64,000 bases of DNA from JAGVPT01 sp964439265. GTDB lineage: Bacteria > Bacteroidota > Ignavibacteria > UBA10030 > UBA8401. Below are positions 1 to 8,917 of this stretch, in pieces; position 1 is the stretch's first letter, and each line of letters starts with the position of its first letter. The position numbers and the translations under genes are program-made. The DNA is taken from assembly GCA_964439265.1 (NCBI GenBank), contig CAYTOA010000012.1:17575-81574 (forward strand), read 5' to 3'. The notes under the pieces were generated by a model. That model was not told the origin of the DNA. It was given only the letters and a program-made list of their open reading frames with translations, and searched no databases.

Positions 1-465
1 GCATACTTGACTAGCAAAGGGGTGAAAAAAACGGCCGTGCTCGACTATTCCGGTACATACGAAGTCGACAATCTGAAAGTCATTATGGTCCACGCCGATC
101 ACGGCTCGACCATCGACAACAACGGGCAGAAATTGGCTGGCGGCAACGCAGCAGGATTTGTTATTCAATGCGAAAACGGAGTCACATTATACCATGCAGG
201 CGATACGGGCGTTTTTGGCGACATGAAACTTATCTCCGAACTCTACAAGCCGGATATCGTCATGATTCCGATCGGCGGAGTCTACACGATGGGACCGAGG
301 GAGGCTGCGAAAGCATGCGAGCTTCTTAACCCGAAATGCATCATACCAATGCATTACGGTACTTTTCCCGCTCTCACGGGCTCACCCGTCGATCTGAAGA
401 GTTTCCTTCCGGCGCAGTTAAAAGGAAAGGTCGCCGACATACTCCCGGGCGATACGGTAAATTAG
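1..465 (+). CDS. UPF0173-family metal-dependent hydrolase (5' truncated)
   Basis: The reading frame is open from base 1, so the gene starts before the window. About 154 residues of a family that normally has about 225 are present; the N-terminal HxHxDH zinc site is missing. What remains fits the C-terminal part of a metallo-beta-lactamase-fold hydrolase of the UPF0173 (YtkL) family: a HADHGS segment, HAGDTG (metal-binding Asp) and PMHYGTFPALTG (metal-binding His). The physiological substrate of this family is not established. It is probably cytoplasmic, as no membrane segment is visible in the part seen. The downstream gap holds a dispersed repeat, not a clear terminator. Confidence 0.85.
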   Translation, partial: AYLTSKGVKKTAVLDYSGTYEVDNLKVIMVHADHGSTIDNNGQKLAGGNAAGFVIQCENGVTLYHAGDTGVFGDMKLISELYKPDIVMIPIGGVYTMGPREAAKACELLNPKCIIPMHYGTFPALTGSPVDLKSFLPAQLKGKVADILPGDTVN

Positions 466-496
466 TATTTTTATGCTTTTTAGTTGTTAAGATTTT

Positions 497-592
497 CTCA
501 CGCAAATCCCAAAGGGATGGCTTCGTCAGACGCAAAGTCGCAGTTTAATTAAACGAAATAATCTTTGCGCCTCTGCGGCTTTGCGAGCGATA
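497..592. repeat. Dispersed CGCAAAG-type intergenic repeat, copy 1
   Basis: This element sits between the hydrolase and dus. It begins CTCACGCAAA and contains an inverted pair (ACGCAAAGTCGCAG against CTCTGCGGCTTTGCG) that could form a hairpin. Related sequence recurs near 8068 and 32750, in the latter partly in reverse orientation (GATGGCTTCG here, CGAAGCCATC there). No protein is encoded. Confidence 0.6.
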
Positions 593-610
593 TCGTATCA
601 TTTGTCAACT

Positions 611-1612
611 ATGAAAATTGGGTCGATCGACATAGCACAACCGATCCTTCTGGCGCCGATGGAAGACGTCACGGATCCCTCCTTTCGCCTGGTATGCAAA
701 CGGCTTGGCGCTGATATCCTGTACACGGAATTTGTCAACTCCGAAGGACTTGTGCGCAATTCAGAGAAGACAAAAAAGAAAATGTACTTCTCCGAAAAAG
801 AACGCCCGTTTGGTATTCAAATCTACGGAGGCGAAGAATCGTCGATGGACGGGGCCGCGAGAATTGCAGAAAGCATGAGCCCCGACATCATCGACATCAA
901 TTGCGGATGCTGGATAAAGGGTGTAGCATTGAGGGGTGCGGGGGCGGGTCTCTTGAAAGACCTGCCGCGGATGGAGAAGATCGTTTCGGCGGTCGTGAAA
1001 GCTACCCACACTCCGGTGACCGTCAAAACACGGCTCGGATGGGATGAGAGCTCAATTCGAATTGTCGAAGTGGCGAAAATGCTTGAAGGGATCGGTGTGC
1101 AAGGGCTTACCGTCCACTGCCGCACAAGGGCGCAGGCTCACAAAGGCATTCCGGACTATACGTGGATTCCCAAAATAAAAGCCGCCGTCGCTATCCCGAT
1201 TGTGGTGAATGGAAATATTCTCGAGGCTGCCGACGTTCCAAAAGTTTTCGCCGAAACTGGCTGTGACGGCGTAATGATCGCCCGCGGAGCAATCGACAAC
1301 CCCTGGATATTCCAGCAAGCCAAGAATTTAATGAACTCGGGGACCTTAACAACTGACGTGTCGCTTGCAGAAAGAGTTGCAGTGTGCATCGAACATCTCA
1401 CCTTGTCCGTTGAATACAAAGGAGAGCATTACGGTGTTCTGGAAATGCGCAAACATTATTCCGGCTACCTGCGCGGAATGCCGAACATTGCCAAACTGCG
1501 CGCCGAGTTAATGACGTATGCGACGGCAGAACCGATTGTCGAACGGCTGGCCCGATTTGCGGAAGAAGTCCCCGCGGAACCTGAGCCTGCAGCAGGAATT
1601 ATTTTTGCCTAA
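611..1612 (+). CDS. dus: tRNA-dihydrouridine synthase (DusB-like)
   Basis: An FMN-dependent enzyme of 333 aa that reduces uridines in the D-loop of tRNAs with NAD(P)H. The N-terminus shows PILLAPMEDVTDPSFR, the conserved start of the TIM barrel. INCGCWIKG carries the cysteine at the position of the catalytic Cys (the usual form is NMGCP). It is followed by GAGAGLL, VKTRLGWD, LTVHCRTRAQ and the FMN-phosphate-binding GVMIARGAIDNPW. The ATG at 611 places the FMN motif at the usual distance from the N-terminus; an upstream start at 581 would add ten unconserved residues. It is a single gene, not obviously in an operon. The bacterial Dus subtype (A, B or C) cannot be fixed by eye. Confidence 0.93.
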   Translation: MKIGSIDIAQPILLAPMEDVTDPSFRLVCKRLGADILYTEFVNSEGLVRNSEKTKKKMYFSEKERPFGIQIYGGEESSMDGAARIAESMSPDIIDINCGCWIKGVALRGAGAGLLKDLPRMEKIVSAVVKATHTPVTVKTRLGWDESSIRIVEVAKMLEGIGVQGLTVHCRTRAQAHKGIPDYTWIPKIKAAVAIPIVVNGNILEAADVPKVFAETGCDGVMIARGAIDNPWIFQQAKNLMNSGTLTTDVSLAERVAVCIEHLTLSVEYKGEHYGVLEMRKHYSGYLRGMPNIAKLRAELMTYATAEPIVERLARFAEEVPAEPEPAAGIIFA

Positions 1613-1748
1613 GGATTTTGCGATTCTTCTTCAATTCCTTTATCTTCATACGTCATCGAAAAAACATTGCCGCCTGCACTTTCAATACTATCTTATGTGA
1701 CAGTGCTTGTCGTAATTGCCTAACGCTGCCTCAGAATATTAGATTTAG

Positions 1749-2366
1749 ATGATCGCATTCATCGTGGGATTTGTTGTCGGTTTTTTCACCACCATTCCTG
1801 TCGGCCCTATCAACATCGCTGTTATGACAAAAGGGTTGTCGGGCAAGACCGGTCAGGGACTTATGATCGGAGCAGGTTCAGGGTGGATGGATATCGTCTA
1901 TTGCGCGGCGGCGATGTTCGGCATCTCGTCACTGAACTCGAACCCAAAAATTGAACTCATTTTTCGAATTGCAACGTTCGCAGTTTTCTTTTTACTTGGG
2001 ATCAGAACGACGTTCTTCAACGTGCGAGAAGCAAAAGTGTCGAAGAGCGAAGATTCCCCAGGTTTCAAACGATATTTTCTTCTTGGTATTGTCCTCTATC
2101 TTTCAAATCCTTCCTTCATTGCCTATTGGATCACCGTTGCCGGTATTATTCACGGATATCATATTCTCGAAGCCACGTCATACAATAATTTATTTTTTTC
2201 GCTTGGCACCGGGTTCGGAACGACCGGATGGTTTTTCATCCTTCTTGAACTCGTCGAAAAGCAGAAAATGAAACTTGACAAAGCGTTGATAGAAAAAATT
2301 ACCCGCGGTTTCGGCATTATCCTATTGCTCATCAGCCTGTTTATGGGATATAAGTTGATCTCGTAA
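1749..2366 (+). CDS. LysE/RhtB-family amino-acid exporter
   Basis: A 205-aa integral inner-membrane protein with about six hydrophobic segments and the family signature near the N-terminus, TIPVGPINIAVMTKGLSG (residues about 15-32). LysE/RhtB proteins export amino acids or similar small molecules using the proton gradient; the substrate cannot be told from sequence. It is followed 68 nt downstream by acetyl-CoA synthetase on the same strand, with no functional link evident. Confidence 0.8.
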   Translation: MIAFIVGFVVGFFTTIPVGPINIAVMTKGLSGKTGQGLMIGAGSGWMDIVYCAAAMFGISSLNSNPKIELIFRIATFAVFFLLGIRTTFFNVREAKVSKSEDSPGFKRYFLLGIVLYLSNPSFIAYWITVAGIIHGYHILEATSYNNLFFSLGTGFGTTGWFFILLELVEKQKMKLDKALIEKITRGFGIILLLISLFMGYKLIS

Positions 2367-2434
2367 CCAGCCGGAACCGTACGCGCGAATTCATTGCCAA
2401 CTATCCCTGAATCATTTTTTGGAGGAAAAGTACT

Positions 2435-4411
2435 ATGCCTACCAACGGCCAACAGAATACATCGGCGAACATTACTTCCGTTCTCAGAGAGTACAGGGTA
2501 TTCAAGCCGAACGCTAAGTTCTCAAAATCGGCGGCAATCAAATCGTTCGCGCAGTACAAGAAAATGTACAACGAATCGATTCATTCGACGGAAAAATTTT
2601 GGGCCAAAATGGCCGAAGAGCTTTTCTGGTACAAGAAATGGACGAAAGTTCTCCGGTGGAAGCTTCCGTTCGCCGAATGGTTCGTCGGGGGCAAATTAAA
2701 TGTTTCCGCGAATTGCCTAGACCGGCACCTGACGACGTGGAGAAAGAACAAGGCCGCGATTATCTGGGAGGGAGAGCCGGGAGATACACGGACGCTGACG
2801 TACGCCGACCTGCACCGCGAAGTCTGCAAGTGCGCGAATGTATTGAAGAAACTCGGCGTCGTGAAAGGTGATCGCGTGATCATTTATATGCCCATGATAC
2901 CCGAACTTCCCGTCGCGATGCTCGCATGCGCCCGCATCGGCGCAACGCACAGCGTCATCTTCGGAGGATTCAGTGCCGAAGCGCTCAAGGACCGCATCAA
3001 CGACGCGCAGGCGAAACTTGTCGTCACGGCGGACGGCGGGTATAGAAGAGGAAGCGTCATTCCGTTGAAGGCGAATATTGATGAAGCGCTGAAGGTTACC
3101 CCGACGGTCGAAAGCGTTATCGTCGTCAACAGGGTCGGCCTGGACGTCATCATGGTTCCCGGTCGCGATCATTGGTGGAATGGATTGATGTCCACCACGC
3201 CGGCCGACTGCGAGCCGGAAAAACTGGACTCCGAGCATCCGCTCTATATTCTCTATACAAGCGGCACGACCGGCAAACCGAAGGGCGTCGTTCATTCCAC
3301 GGCGGGATATCTCCTTGGTTGTTACCTGACGATGAAATATGTCTTCGACATCAAAGATACCGATACCTATTGGTGCACGGCGGATATCGGATGGGTAACG
3401 GGGCACAGTTACATCGTTTACGGTCCTTTTTCCACCGGGGCGACGGTGGTGATGTACGAGGGGGCGCCAAATCACCCGGAACCTGACCGGTTCTGGAGCA
3501 TTGTCGAGAAATATAAAGTGAATGTCTTTTACACCGCGCCTACCGCGATCAGGGCGTTCATAAAGTGGGGAGAACAATGGCCGCTCAAACATGACCTGAG
3601 TTCGATTCGGCTGCTTGGAACTGTTGGTGAACCGATCAATCCTGAGGCATGGATGTGGTACAGCAAAATTATCGGGAAAGGAAAATGCCCGATCGTTGAC
3701 ACGTGGTGGCAGACGGAAACCGGATCGATCATGATCACGCCCATTCCCGGCGCAACGCCGACAAAGCCCGGAACCGCTACGCTTCCGTTCTTCGGCATCC
3801 AACCGGATGTGGTAAACAAGGAAGGAAAATCGGTTGGGGCGAACCAGGGGGGATATCTTGTCATAAAGAAGCCGTGGCCTTCGATGATGCGGGGGGTATA
3901 CCGCGATCCTGAGAGATTCAAGAAAACATACTGGAGCGACATCAAGGGAGTTTATTTTACCGGAGACGGTGCCCGGCGCGACAAAGACGGCTATTTTTGG
4001 ATCATGGGGCGGGTTGATGATGTCATCAACGTTTCAGGACACCGGCTTGGCACAATGGAAGTAGAAAGCGCGCTAGTGAGCCATCCTTACGTCGCTGAAG
4101 CCGCCGTAGTCGGAAAACCTGATGAAATAAAGGGGTCGGCAATTTGCGCCTTCGTGACGTTGGAAGGGAAGCGTTCACCAACACCCCAATTAAAGGAGGA
4201 ATTGCGCCTTCATGTTGCGAAAGAAATCGGAGCAATGGCAAAGCCTGACGACATCCGTTTCACCGATGCTCTTCCAAAGACGAGAAGCGGAAAGATTATG
4301 CGCCGTTTATTGCGAGAGATAGCTTCCGGAGGTGCAACGACCGGAGATACGACGACACTCGAAGATTTTTCAGTCTTGGAAAAGCTGCGGCACCACGAAG
4401 ACGAGGAATAG
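2435..4411 (+). CDS. acs: Acetyl-CoA synthetase (AMP-forming)
   Basis: Activates acetate with ATP and CoA to acetyl-CoA via acetyl-AMP. It is 658 aa, close to the typical 650. The adenylation motifs appear in order: the P-loop YTSGTTGKPKGVVH, WWQTETGS, TGDGARRDKDGYFWIMGR and, near the C-terminus, PKTRSGKIMRR, whose lysine is catalytic and the classical site of regulatory acetylation. TWWQTETG together with the conserved Trp fits an acetate-sized pocket. The start is supported by TTTGGAGGAAAAGTACTATG. It is transcribed alone. With acetate kinase at 11971-13179 the cell has both a high-affinity and a reversible route for acetate. Confidence 0.97.
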   Translation: MPTNGQQNTSANITSVLREYRVFKPNAKFSKSAAIKSFAQYKKMYNESIHSTEKFWAKMAEELFWYKKWTKVLRWKLPFAEWFVGGKLNVSANCLDRHLTTWRKNKAAIIWEGEPGDTRTLTYADLHREVCKCANVLKKLGVVKGDRVIIYMPMIPELPVAMLACARIGATHSVIFGGFSAEALKDRINDAQAKLVVTADGGYRRGSVIPLKANIDEALKVTPTVESVIVVNRVGLDVIMVPGRDHWWNGLMSTTPADCEPEKLDSEHPLYILYTSGTTGKPKGVVHSTAGYLLGCYLTMKYVFDIKDTDTYWCTADIGWVTGHSYIVYGPFSTGATVVMYEGAPNHPEPDRFWSIVEKYKVNVFYTAPTAIRAFIKWGEQWPLKHDLSSIRLLGTVGEPINPEAWMWYSKIIGKGKCPIVDTWWQTETGSIMITPIPGATPTKPGTATLPFFGIQPDVVNKEGKSVGANQGGYLVIKKPWPSMMRGVYRDPERFKKTYWSDIKGVYFTGDGARRDKDGYFWIMGRVDDVINVSGHRLGTMEVESALVSHPYVAEAAVVGKPDEIKGSAICAFVTLEGKRSPTPQLKEELRLHVAKEIGAMAKPDDIRFTDALPKTRSGKIMRRLLREIASGGATTGDTTTLEDFSVLEKLRHHEDEE

Positions 4412-4667
4412 ATGCGATAGTCGATTGTGTCATCGATTTTGAAAATGATTTCAGGATACGTTCTTCCGTTCCAAGCGGCCTTGGGTAACAATTGAAAGTT
4501 TCATTTTTCCCGATCTCAAAACGTGAACGCAATATCGCCATCGAGCTGAGCGGGATCACAACTCTCGTCAGCACGTAAGATTCTACTTGCGCCAATTTGC
4601 CGACTTTGCTATATTCAAACGTCCTTCGGTAGCGCAGGAGAAAACAGCTCGTCCACCTTCACACCTT

Positions 4668-5177
4668 ATGCCCAAAGTTTATTGCACATCATTCGATTCT
4701 AAGATTGGCCACATCTATATCGCGTCCACCGATAATGGAGTGTGCAAAATCAGTATACCAAAAGAATCGAAAAAAGACTTCTTCGACTGGCTTTCCATTC
4801 ATTTCGACGACGACGATGTGGTGGAAAACAAAAGCCGGAATAAAGAAGCGATCGAACAGTTGAACAGATATTTCAACGGCAAGCTCGCGAAATTTTCTGC
4901 CCCCGTCGATCAGATCGGCACAACATTCCAGCTGCGGGTATGGAAAGAGCTGCTGAGGATCCCCTACGGAACGACGATCACCTACAAACAGCTCGCAAGG
5001 AGAGTCGGGGTGCCCCGCGGCTTTCGAGCAGTCGGTACTGCCAACGGAAGCAATCCTCTTCCGATTGTTGTTCCTTGTCATCGCGTCGTCGGCCATGACG
5101 GATCGCTCGCCGGTTACTCCGCCGGAGTGAAGACCAAAGAATTTCTTCTTCGGCTCGAAGGCGCAATCATTTTGTAG
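4668..5177 (+). CDS. ogt: Methylated-DNA--[protein]-cysteine S-methyltransferase
   Basis: A 169-aa suicide DNA-repair protein that moves O6-alkyl groups from guanine to its own cysteine. The active site is PCHR with Cys137, preceded by RAVGTANGSNP, and the helix-turn-helix region FQLRVWKELLRIPYG lies upstream (residues about 87-101). The N-terminal ribonuclease-like domain is complete, so this is an Ogt-type single-function protein without an Ada regulatory domain. ATG 4668 (MPKVYC) gives the family's normal N-terminus; a start at 4587 would add an unconserved extension. Confidence 0.94.
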   Translation: MPKVYCTSFDSKIGHIYIASTDNGVCKISIPKESKKDFFDWLSIHFDDDDVVENKSRNKEAIEQLNRYFNGKLAKFSAPVDQIGTTFQLRVWKELLRIPYGTTITYKQLARRVGVPRGFRAVGTANGSNPLPIVVPCHRVVGHDGSLAGYSAGVKTKEFLLRLEGAIIL

Positions 5178-5299
5178 TTTGTTTTCGATCGTCGTTTCTT
5201 CGTTTGTCCGCTTCGTTGGTACCCTCTCCCCCGTTTGCATCCCTACGGTAATTTGCGTATTTTTTCTCCATACGAATTCCATTTTTTTTCTCCCTTGAC

Positions 5300-7555
5300 A
5301 TGAATCTGATAGAACAACTTAATTCTGTACAGAAGCAAGCGGTTTCAGCCACCGACGGTCCGGTGATGATCGTCGCCGGAGCGGGGAGCGGGAAGACGAG
5401 GGTGCTCACGTACCGTATTGCCCATCTCATTGAGAATGGAGTCAAGCCGTACCAAATCCTTGCGCTCACGTTCACGAACAAGGCGGCGAAGGAGATGAAG
5501 CACCGTATCGAGCAGCTTGTGGGAGAACTGGCTGTGGACGTATGGGCAGGAACTTTTCATTCCATCTTTGCGCGCATACTGCGGCATGAGTGCGAGGCTA
5601 TCGGATATCAGAGAAGCTTTACTATCTACGACAGCGATGACAGCCTGGGACTCGTGAAGAATATTATGTCGTCGCTCAACATCTCTGCGCAGCAATTCAA
5701 TCCCCGAGGCATTCAATCACGCATCAGCGGCGCCAAGAATCACCTTGTTTCGCCGGAGCGCTACGAGGAGATCGCGAAAGATCCTTTTGAACAGCGTACG
5801 GCGCTCATATTCAAAGAATACCAGGCACGGCTCTTTAAGAACAATGCAATGGACTTTGACGATCTTCTGTTGAAGCCGATCGAATTATTTCAGAAGAACG
5901 AGAGCATACTTGAAAAGTATCAGTACCGGTTCCGGTATCTTCTTGTGGACGAATACCAGGACACAAACCGGGCTCAGTACGTCTTGATCAATCTTCTCGC
6001 GAAACGCTTTAAGAATATTTGCGTTGTCGGCGACGACGCACAGAGTATTTATGCCTTCCGCGGCGCAGATATCAGGAATATCCTCGATTTTGAACAGGAT
6101 TACCCAGAAAGCAAAGTCTTCAGGCTGGAACAGAACTACCGGTCGACGAAGACGATACTTGCCGCAGCGGATGCTGTCATCAAGAACAACCGAAACCAGA
6201 TCCATAAAACGTTGTGGACGTCGAACCCTCAAGGCGAATTGATCACTATGATTGAGGCGGAGGACGACAAGGACGAGGGGATGAAGATCGTTTCCCATAT
6301 CCAGGAGCAATGCGGCAAACTGAAGCTCGACTTGAAAGATTTCGCCGTTCTTTACCGGACGAACGCGCAGTCGCGGTCGCTCGAAGACGGTCTTCGAAGG
6401 AACGGCATTCCCTACGTTATCGTCGGCGGCGTGGAATTCTATAAACGGAAGGAAATCAAAGACGTTCTCGCGTATCTCCGCGTTATCGTCAACCCGAAAG
6501 ATGAAGAGAGTCTCCGGAGGATCGTCAACGTTCCGGTTCGCGGAATCGGCGATACGACATTTGAAAAGATCCTTCTTCATGCCGAGCACAATCCTGCGGG
6601 CCCTCAGGGATTGTTTGACGCTCTGAAAGATGTCAATGCCATTGCCGGGATCGGCGAACGCCCGAAAAACGCGGTTCTTCAGTTCACTCTCTTCATGCAG
6701 AAGTACATTGAACTGAAACTGCAGATGTCTCCCAGCGAACTTGCCCGTGCGCTCGTTGATGAACTGGGATTCTTGCGGAGTTTGAAAGAGGAGGCGACTC
6801 CCGAAGCGCTTGCCCGATGGGAGAATATCCAGGAACTCCTTTCAGCGATCACAGAGTTCACGTCACAAACTCCGGACGCGACGCTGGAAAGTTTCTTGGA
6901 GGAAGTCTCGCTTGTATCACCCGTCGATACGGTGGTTGACCAGCGCAATGCGATCACGCTGATGACCCTGCACGCCGCAAAAGGTCTGGAATTCCCGGTC
7001 GTCTTTATTGCGGGATTGGAAGAGGGGTTGTTTCCGCTGTACCAGGTCGCTCCCGAGCCCGATGAGATGGAAGAGGAGCGCCGGCTCTTCTATGTCGGCA
7101 TTACGCGCGCGATGAAAAAGTTGTACTTCACGCATGCGCGGCTTCGATACCGTTTCGGCGATGTCACGTATCCTGTTCTTTCCCGATTTGCCGAAGAGAT
7201 CGAACCGTCGCTTATTCAGCGAGAATTGTCCAGGCAGGCTCAGTTCCCCGCGCATCATCGTGGTGGTAATGCTGGACAGGACGGGAGCCATTTTTCATTC
7301 AAGGAAGTTCGCACGAAGAAACAACTCGGCTCGCTCCACTCCGGATTTCAGGAAGAGAGCCAGCCGGATTACGAAAATGAGTCGCAGGAAATGGTGATGC
7401 TAAGAGTAGGGGCGAAGGTCGAACACGAATCTTTTGGTACGGGGAAAGTGCTTCAACTCGCGGGCTCCGGAGAATCGGCAAAGGCGGTCGTGTTGTTCGA
7501 CAGTGTCGGTGCAAAGAATCTCATGTTGAAGTATGCGAAACTACGCCTGCTCTGA
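5300..7555 (+). CDS. UvrD/PcrA-type ATP-dependent DNA helicase
   Basis: A superfamily-1A 3'-5' DNA helicase of 751 aa, typical PcrA/UvrD length. Visible motifs: the Q-motif region LNSVQKQAV, Walker A GAGSGKT (residues about 28-34), LTFTNKAAKEMK (Ia), VDEYQDTN (Walker B), VVGDDAQSIYAFRGA (III), LEQNYRST (IV), TLHAAKGLEFPVVF (V) and RRLFYVGITRA (VI). The C-terminal ~50 residues (VGAKVEHESFGTGKVL...) match the Tudor-like RNA-polymerase-binding tail of PcrA/UvrD. It is expected to act in nucleotide-excision repair and removal of stalled complexes. The neighbouring upstream ogt is also a repair gene. Confidence 0.95.
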   Translation: MNLIEQLNSVQKQAVSATDGPVMIVAGAGSGKTRVLTYRIAHLIENGVKPYQILALTFTNKAAKEMKHRIEQLVGELAVDVWAGTFHSIFARILRHECEAIGYQRSFTIYDSDDSLGLVKNIMSSLNISAQQFNPRGIQSRISGAKNHLVSPERYEEIAKDPFEQRTALIFKEYQARLFKNNAMDFDDLLLKPIELFQKNESILEKYQYRFRYLLVDEYQDTNRAQYVLINLLAKRFKNICVVGDDAQSIYAFRGADIRNILDFEQDYPESKVFRLEQNYRSTKTILAAADAVIKNNRNQIHKTLWTSNPQGELITMIEAEDDKDEGMKIVSHIQEQCGKLKLDLKDFAVLYRTNAQSRSLEDGLRRNGIPYVIVGGVEFYKRKEIKDVLAYLRVIVNPKDEESLRRIVNVPVRGIGDTTFEKILLHAEHNPAGPQGLFDALKDVNAIAGIGERPKNAVLQFTLFMQKYIELKLQMSPSELARALVDELGFLRSLKEEATPEALARWENIQELLSAITEFTSQTPDATLESFLEEVSLVSPVDTVVDQRNAITLMTLHAAKGLEFPVVFIAGLEEGLFPLYQVAPEPDEMEEERRLFYVGITRAMKKLYFTHARLRYRFGDVTYPVLSRFAEEIEPSLIQRELSRQAQFPAHHRGGNAGQDGSHFSFKEVRTKKQLGSLHSGFQEESQPDYENESQEMVMLRVGAKVEHESFGTGKVLQLAGSGESAKAVVLFDSVGAKNLMLKYAKLRLL

Positions 7556-7565
7556 TAGGCGCGCG

Positions 7566-7994
7566 TTAAAGGAGGTCGTCGGTGATCTTAGAGCGGATGA
7601 TCATCATATTGTTCCAGTAATCGCGATGGATGTAATGCGTGATGATCGCCGTGAACTCTGCGATCAACCCCTGGGGTAGAAGGAAACAGACCTGCGACGG
7701 TTTTCCGTTTTTAGTGTTCTTGTGGTCGAAAAAAACGTCGTACTGAGTGAGTGAGTCCTGTGATTCGAGCTCATCGCTTTGTACTTTTACGACACCGATA
7801 ACAAATCTGTTCTGAATTTCGTCGAAGGCCAGGATATCGGGGCGTCTGTCTTTCTGGTCGCCGTAGCCGTCATTGTGGAGCGCCTCCGGAGGACGATACC
7901 CGGCAACACCCTTCGCTCCGACGATCGTGTACTTTTCGGAAACAAAGTGCTGTAGCAATTCTTCAATCATTGGCGTCTTGCTGTCCATCATCAT
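7566..7994 (-). CDS. Hypothetical protein with a nuclease-like segment
   Basis: A protein of about 142 aa that I do not recognise as a named family. The middle, RRPDILAF followed 14 residues on by VIGVVKVQ, has the spacing of a PD-(D/E)xK nuclease core. The acidic residue of ExK is replaced by Val (Val68-Val69-Lys70), so an intact nuclease active site is not supported. It is soluble, with no signal peptide. The start is uncertain: three tandem Met codons lie at 7994-7986, with no good ribosome-binding site, and the frame is open to 8072. It is convergent with the helicase (10 nt apart) and divergent from the next gene. Confidence 0.55.
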   Translation of the reverse strand: MMMDSKTPMIEELLQHFVSEKYTIVGAKGVAGYRPPEALHNDGYGDQKDRRPDILAFDEIQNRFVIGVVKVQSDELESQDSLTQYDVFFDHKNTKNGKPSQVCFLLPQGLIAEFTAIITHYIHRDYWNNMMIIRSKITDDLL

Positions 7995-8067
7995 GATCAA
8001 AAGTAATTTTTTCGCAGATGAAATGCAAAAGCCGGCAGTGCCTGAATTTATGATTCTGTTAAACTCG

Positions 8068-8097
8068 CTCACGCAAAGTCGCTAAGGCGCAAAGAGA
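8068..8097. repeat. Dispersed CGCAAAG-type intergenic repeat, copy 2
   Basis: A short copy (CTCACGCAAAGTCGCTAAGG plus CGCAAAGAGA) between two divergent genes. It shares its first 11 bases and the GGCGCAAA core with the copy at 32750 and is related to the copy at 497. Confidence 0.55.
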
Positions 8098-8137
8098 ATT
8101 GATACGTCTTCCTTATCGACCATTATCCAGAACTCGA

Positions 8138-8893
8138 ATGCCGCTTTCTGAACCACATTTTGAACCTCGGTTCTCACTCCTTCCAAAAGTAGGTTCGCTT
8201 GCAGCAGTGATCGCCTGTTTTGGTCTTATCGAATGGGCGTCGTCGTTTCATATCCTCACCCAATCGCTCCCGCTTCCCTCATCGCTTTCGATCCCTCTTG
8301 CGTGGCTTTTTGAGCATCAGGTATGGCAATTCGGCATTGGGATCACCGCCATCACGATACTCTCACGCGGCCACTTATGGAGCTACGGAATAAACTCATC
8401 CGATATCCGACTCTCGATGTCAATTCTGTTAAAATTTTATGCCGTTGCATTGGTCATTATTCTCGGTCTCGTAGTACTCCCGCTTCTGGTTTCCGGTGGA
8501 CTGCCGGAGTACTTCATCCGAATGGGAAGAGTCGATATGGCGGTGTGGATCTTATATCAGTGGATGGCGACAGCTGTGGCAGACGAGATTTTGTTCCACG
8601 GATTATTCCAGACTCTACTGCTAAAATACTGGCAGGAAAAAATAAAGATCCTGTCTTTTGAAATTCCAGTCGTAGTTCTTATTACGAGTGTTGCGTTCGC
8701 GGCCGGGAGGACAAATGTTCCGGTGTACGGCGGGCACTTTATAGAGTATATTCTGGCACTGGTGATGGGTTTGTATGGGGGAATCGTTTACTACCGCACA
8801 AAAAGCCTGCTTACGCCGATGCTCTCACAGGCTTTCTTTTACGGCCTGCCGTTCGTCATTCGATTTGTCTACCTGGCTTTTATCACAGGGTAG
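8138..8893 (+). CDS. CPBP-like intramembrane protein, probably catalytically degenerate
   Basis: A membrane protein of about 251 aa with six to seven hydrophobic helices. The segment VADEILFHGLFQTLL occupies the place of the EExxxR motif of CPBP (Abi/Rce1-like) prenyl-protease-type proteins, but reads DExxxH. The second motif, normally FxxxH, reads FAAGR, and the third helix (usually HxxxN) reads SQAFFYG. The fold assignment is therefore likely and protease activity doubtful. ATG 8138 is chosen over TTG 8099, which lies inside the repeat end; neither has a strong Shine-Dalgarno. It is convergent with bshA. Confidence 0.55.
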   Translation: MPLSEPHFEPRFSLLPKVGSLAAVIACFGLIEWASSFHILTQSLPLPSSLSIPLAWLFEHQVWQFGIGITAITILSRGHLWSYGINSSDIRLSMSILLKFYAVALVIILGLVVLPLLVSGGLPEYFIRMGRVDMAVWILYQWMATAVADEILFHGLFQTLLLKYWQEKIKILSFEIPVVVLITSVAFAAGRTNVPVYGGHFIEYILALVMGLYGGIVYYRTKSLLTPMLSQAFFYGLPFVIRFVYLAFITG

Positions 8894-8917
8894 AATTTCA
8901 TTGAGGGGGTTTTTCCC

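Noticed and set aside
2717..3802. 361-codon open frame on the minus strand
   Set aside because: It lies wholly opposite acs, has an Arg/Asp-rich nonsense composition and no family match; acs has all its motifs.
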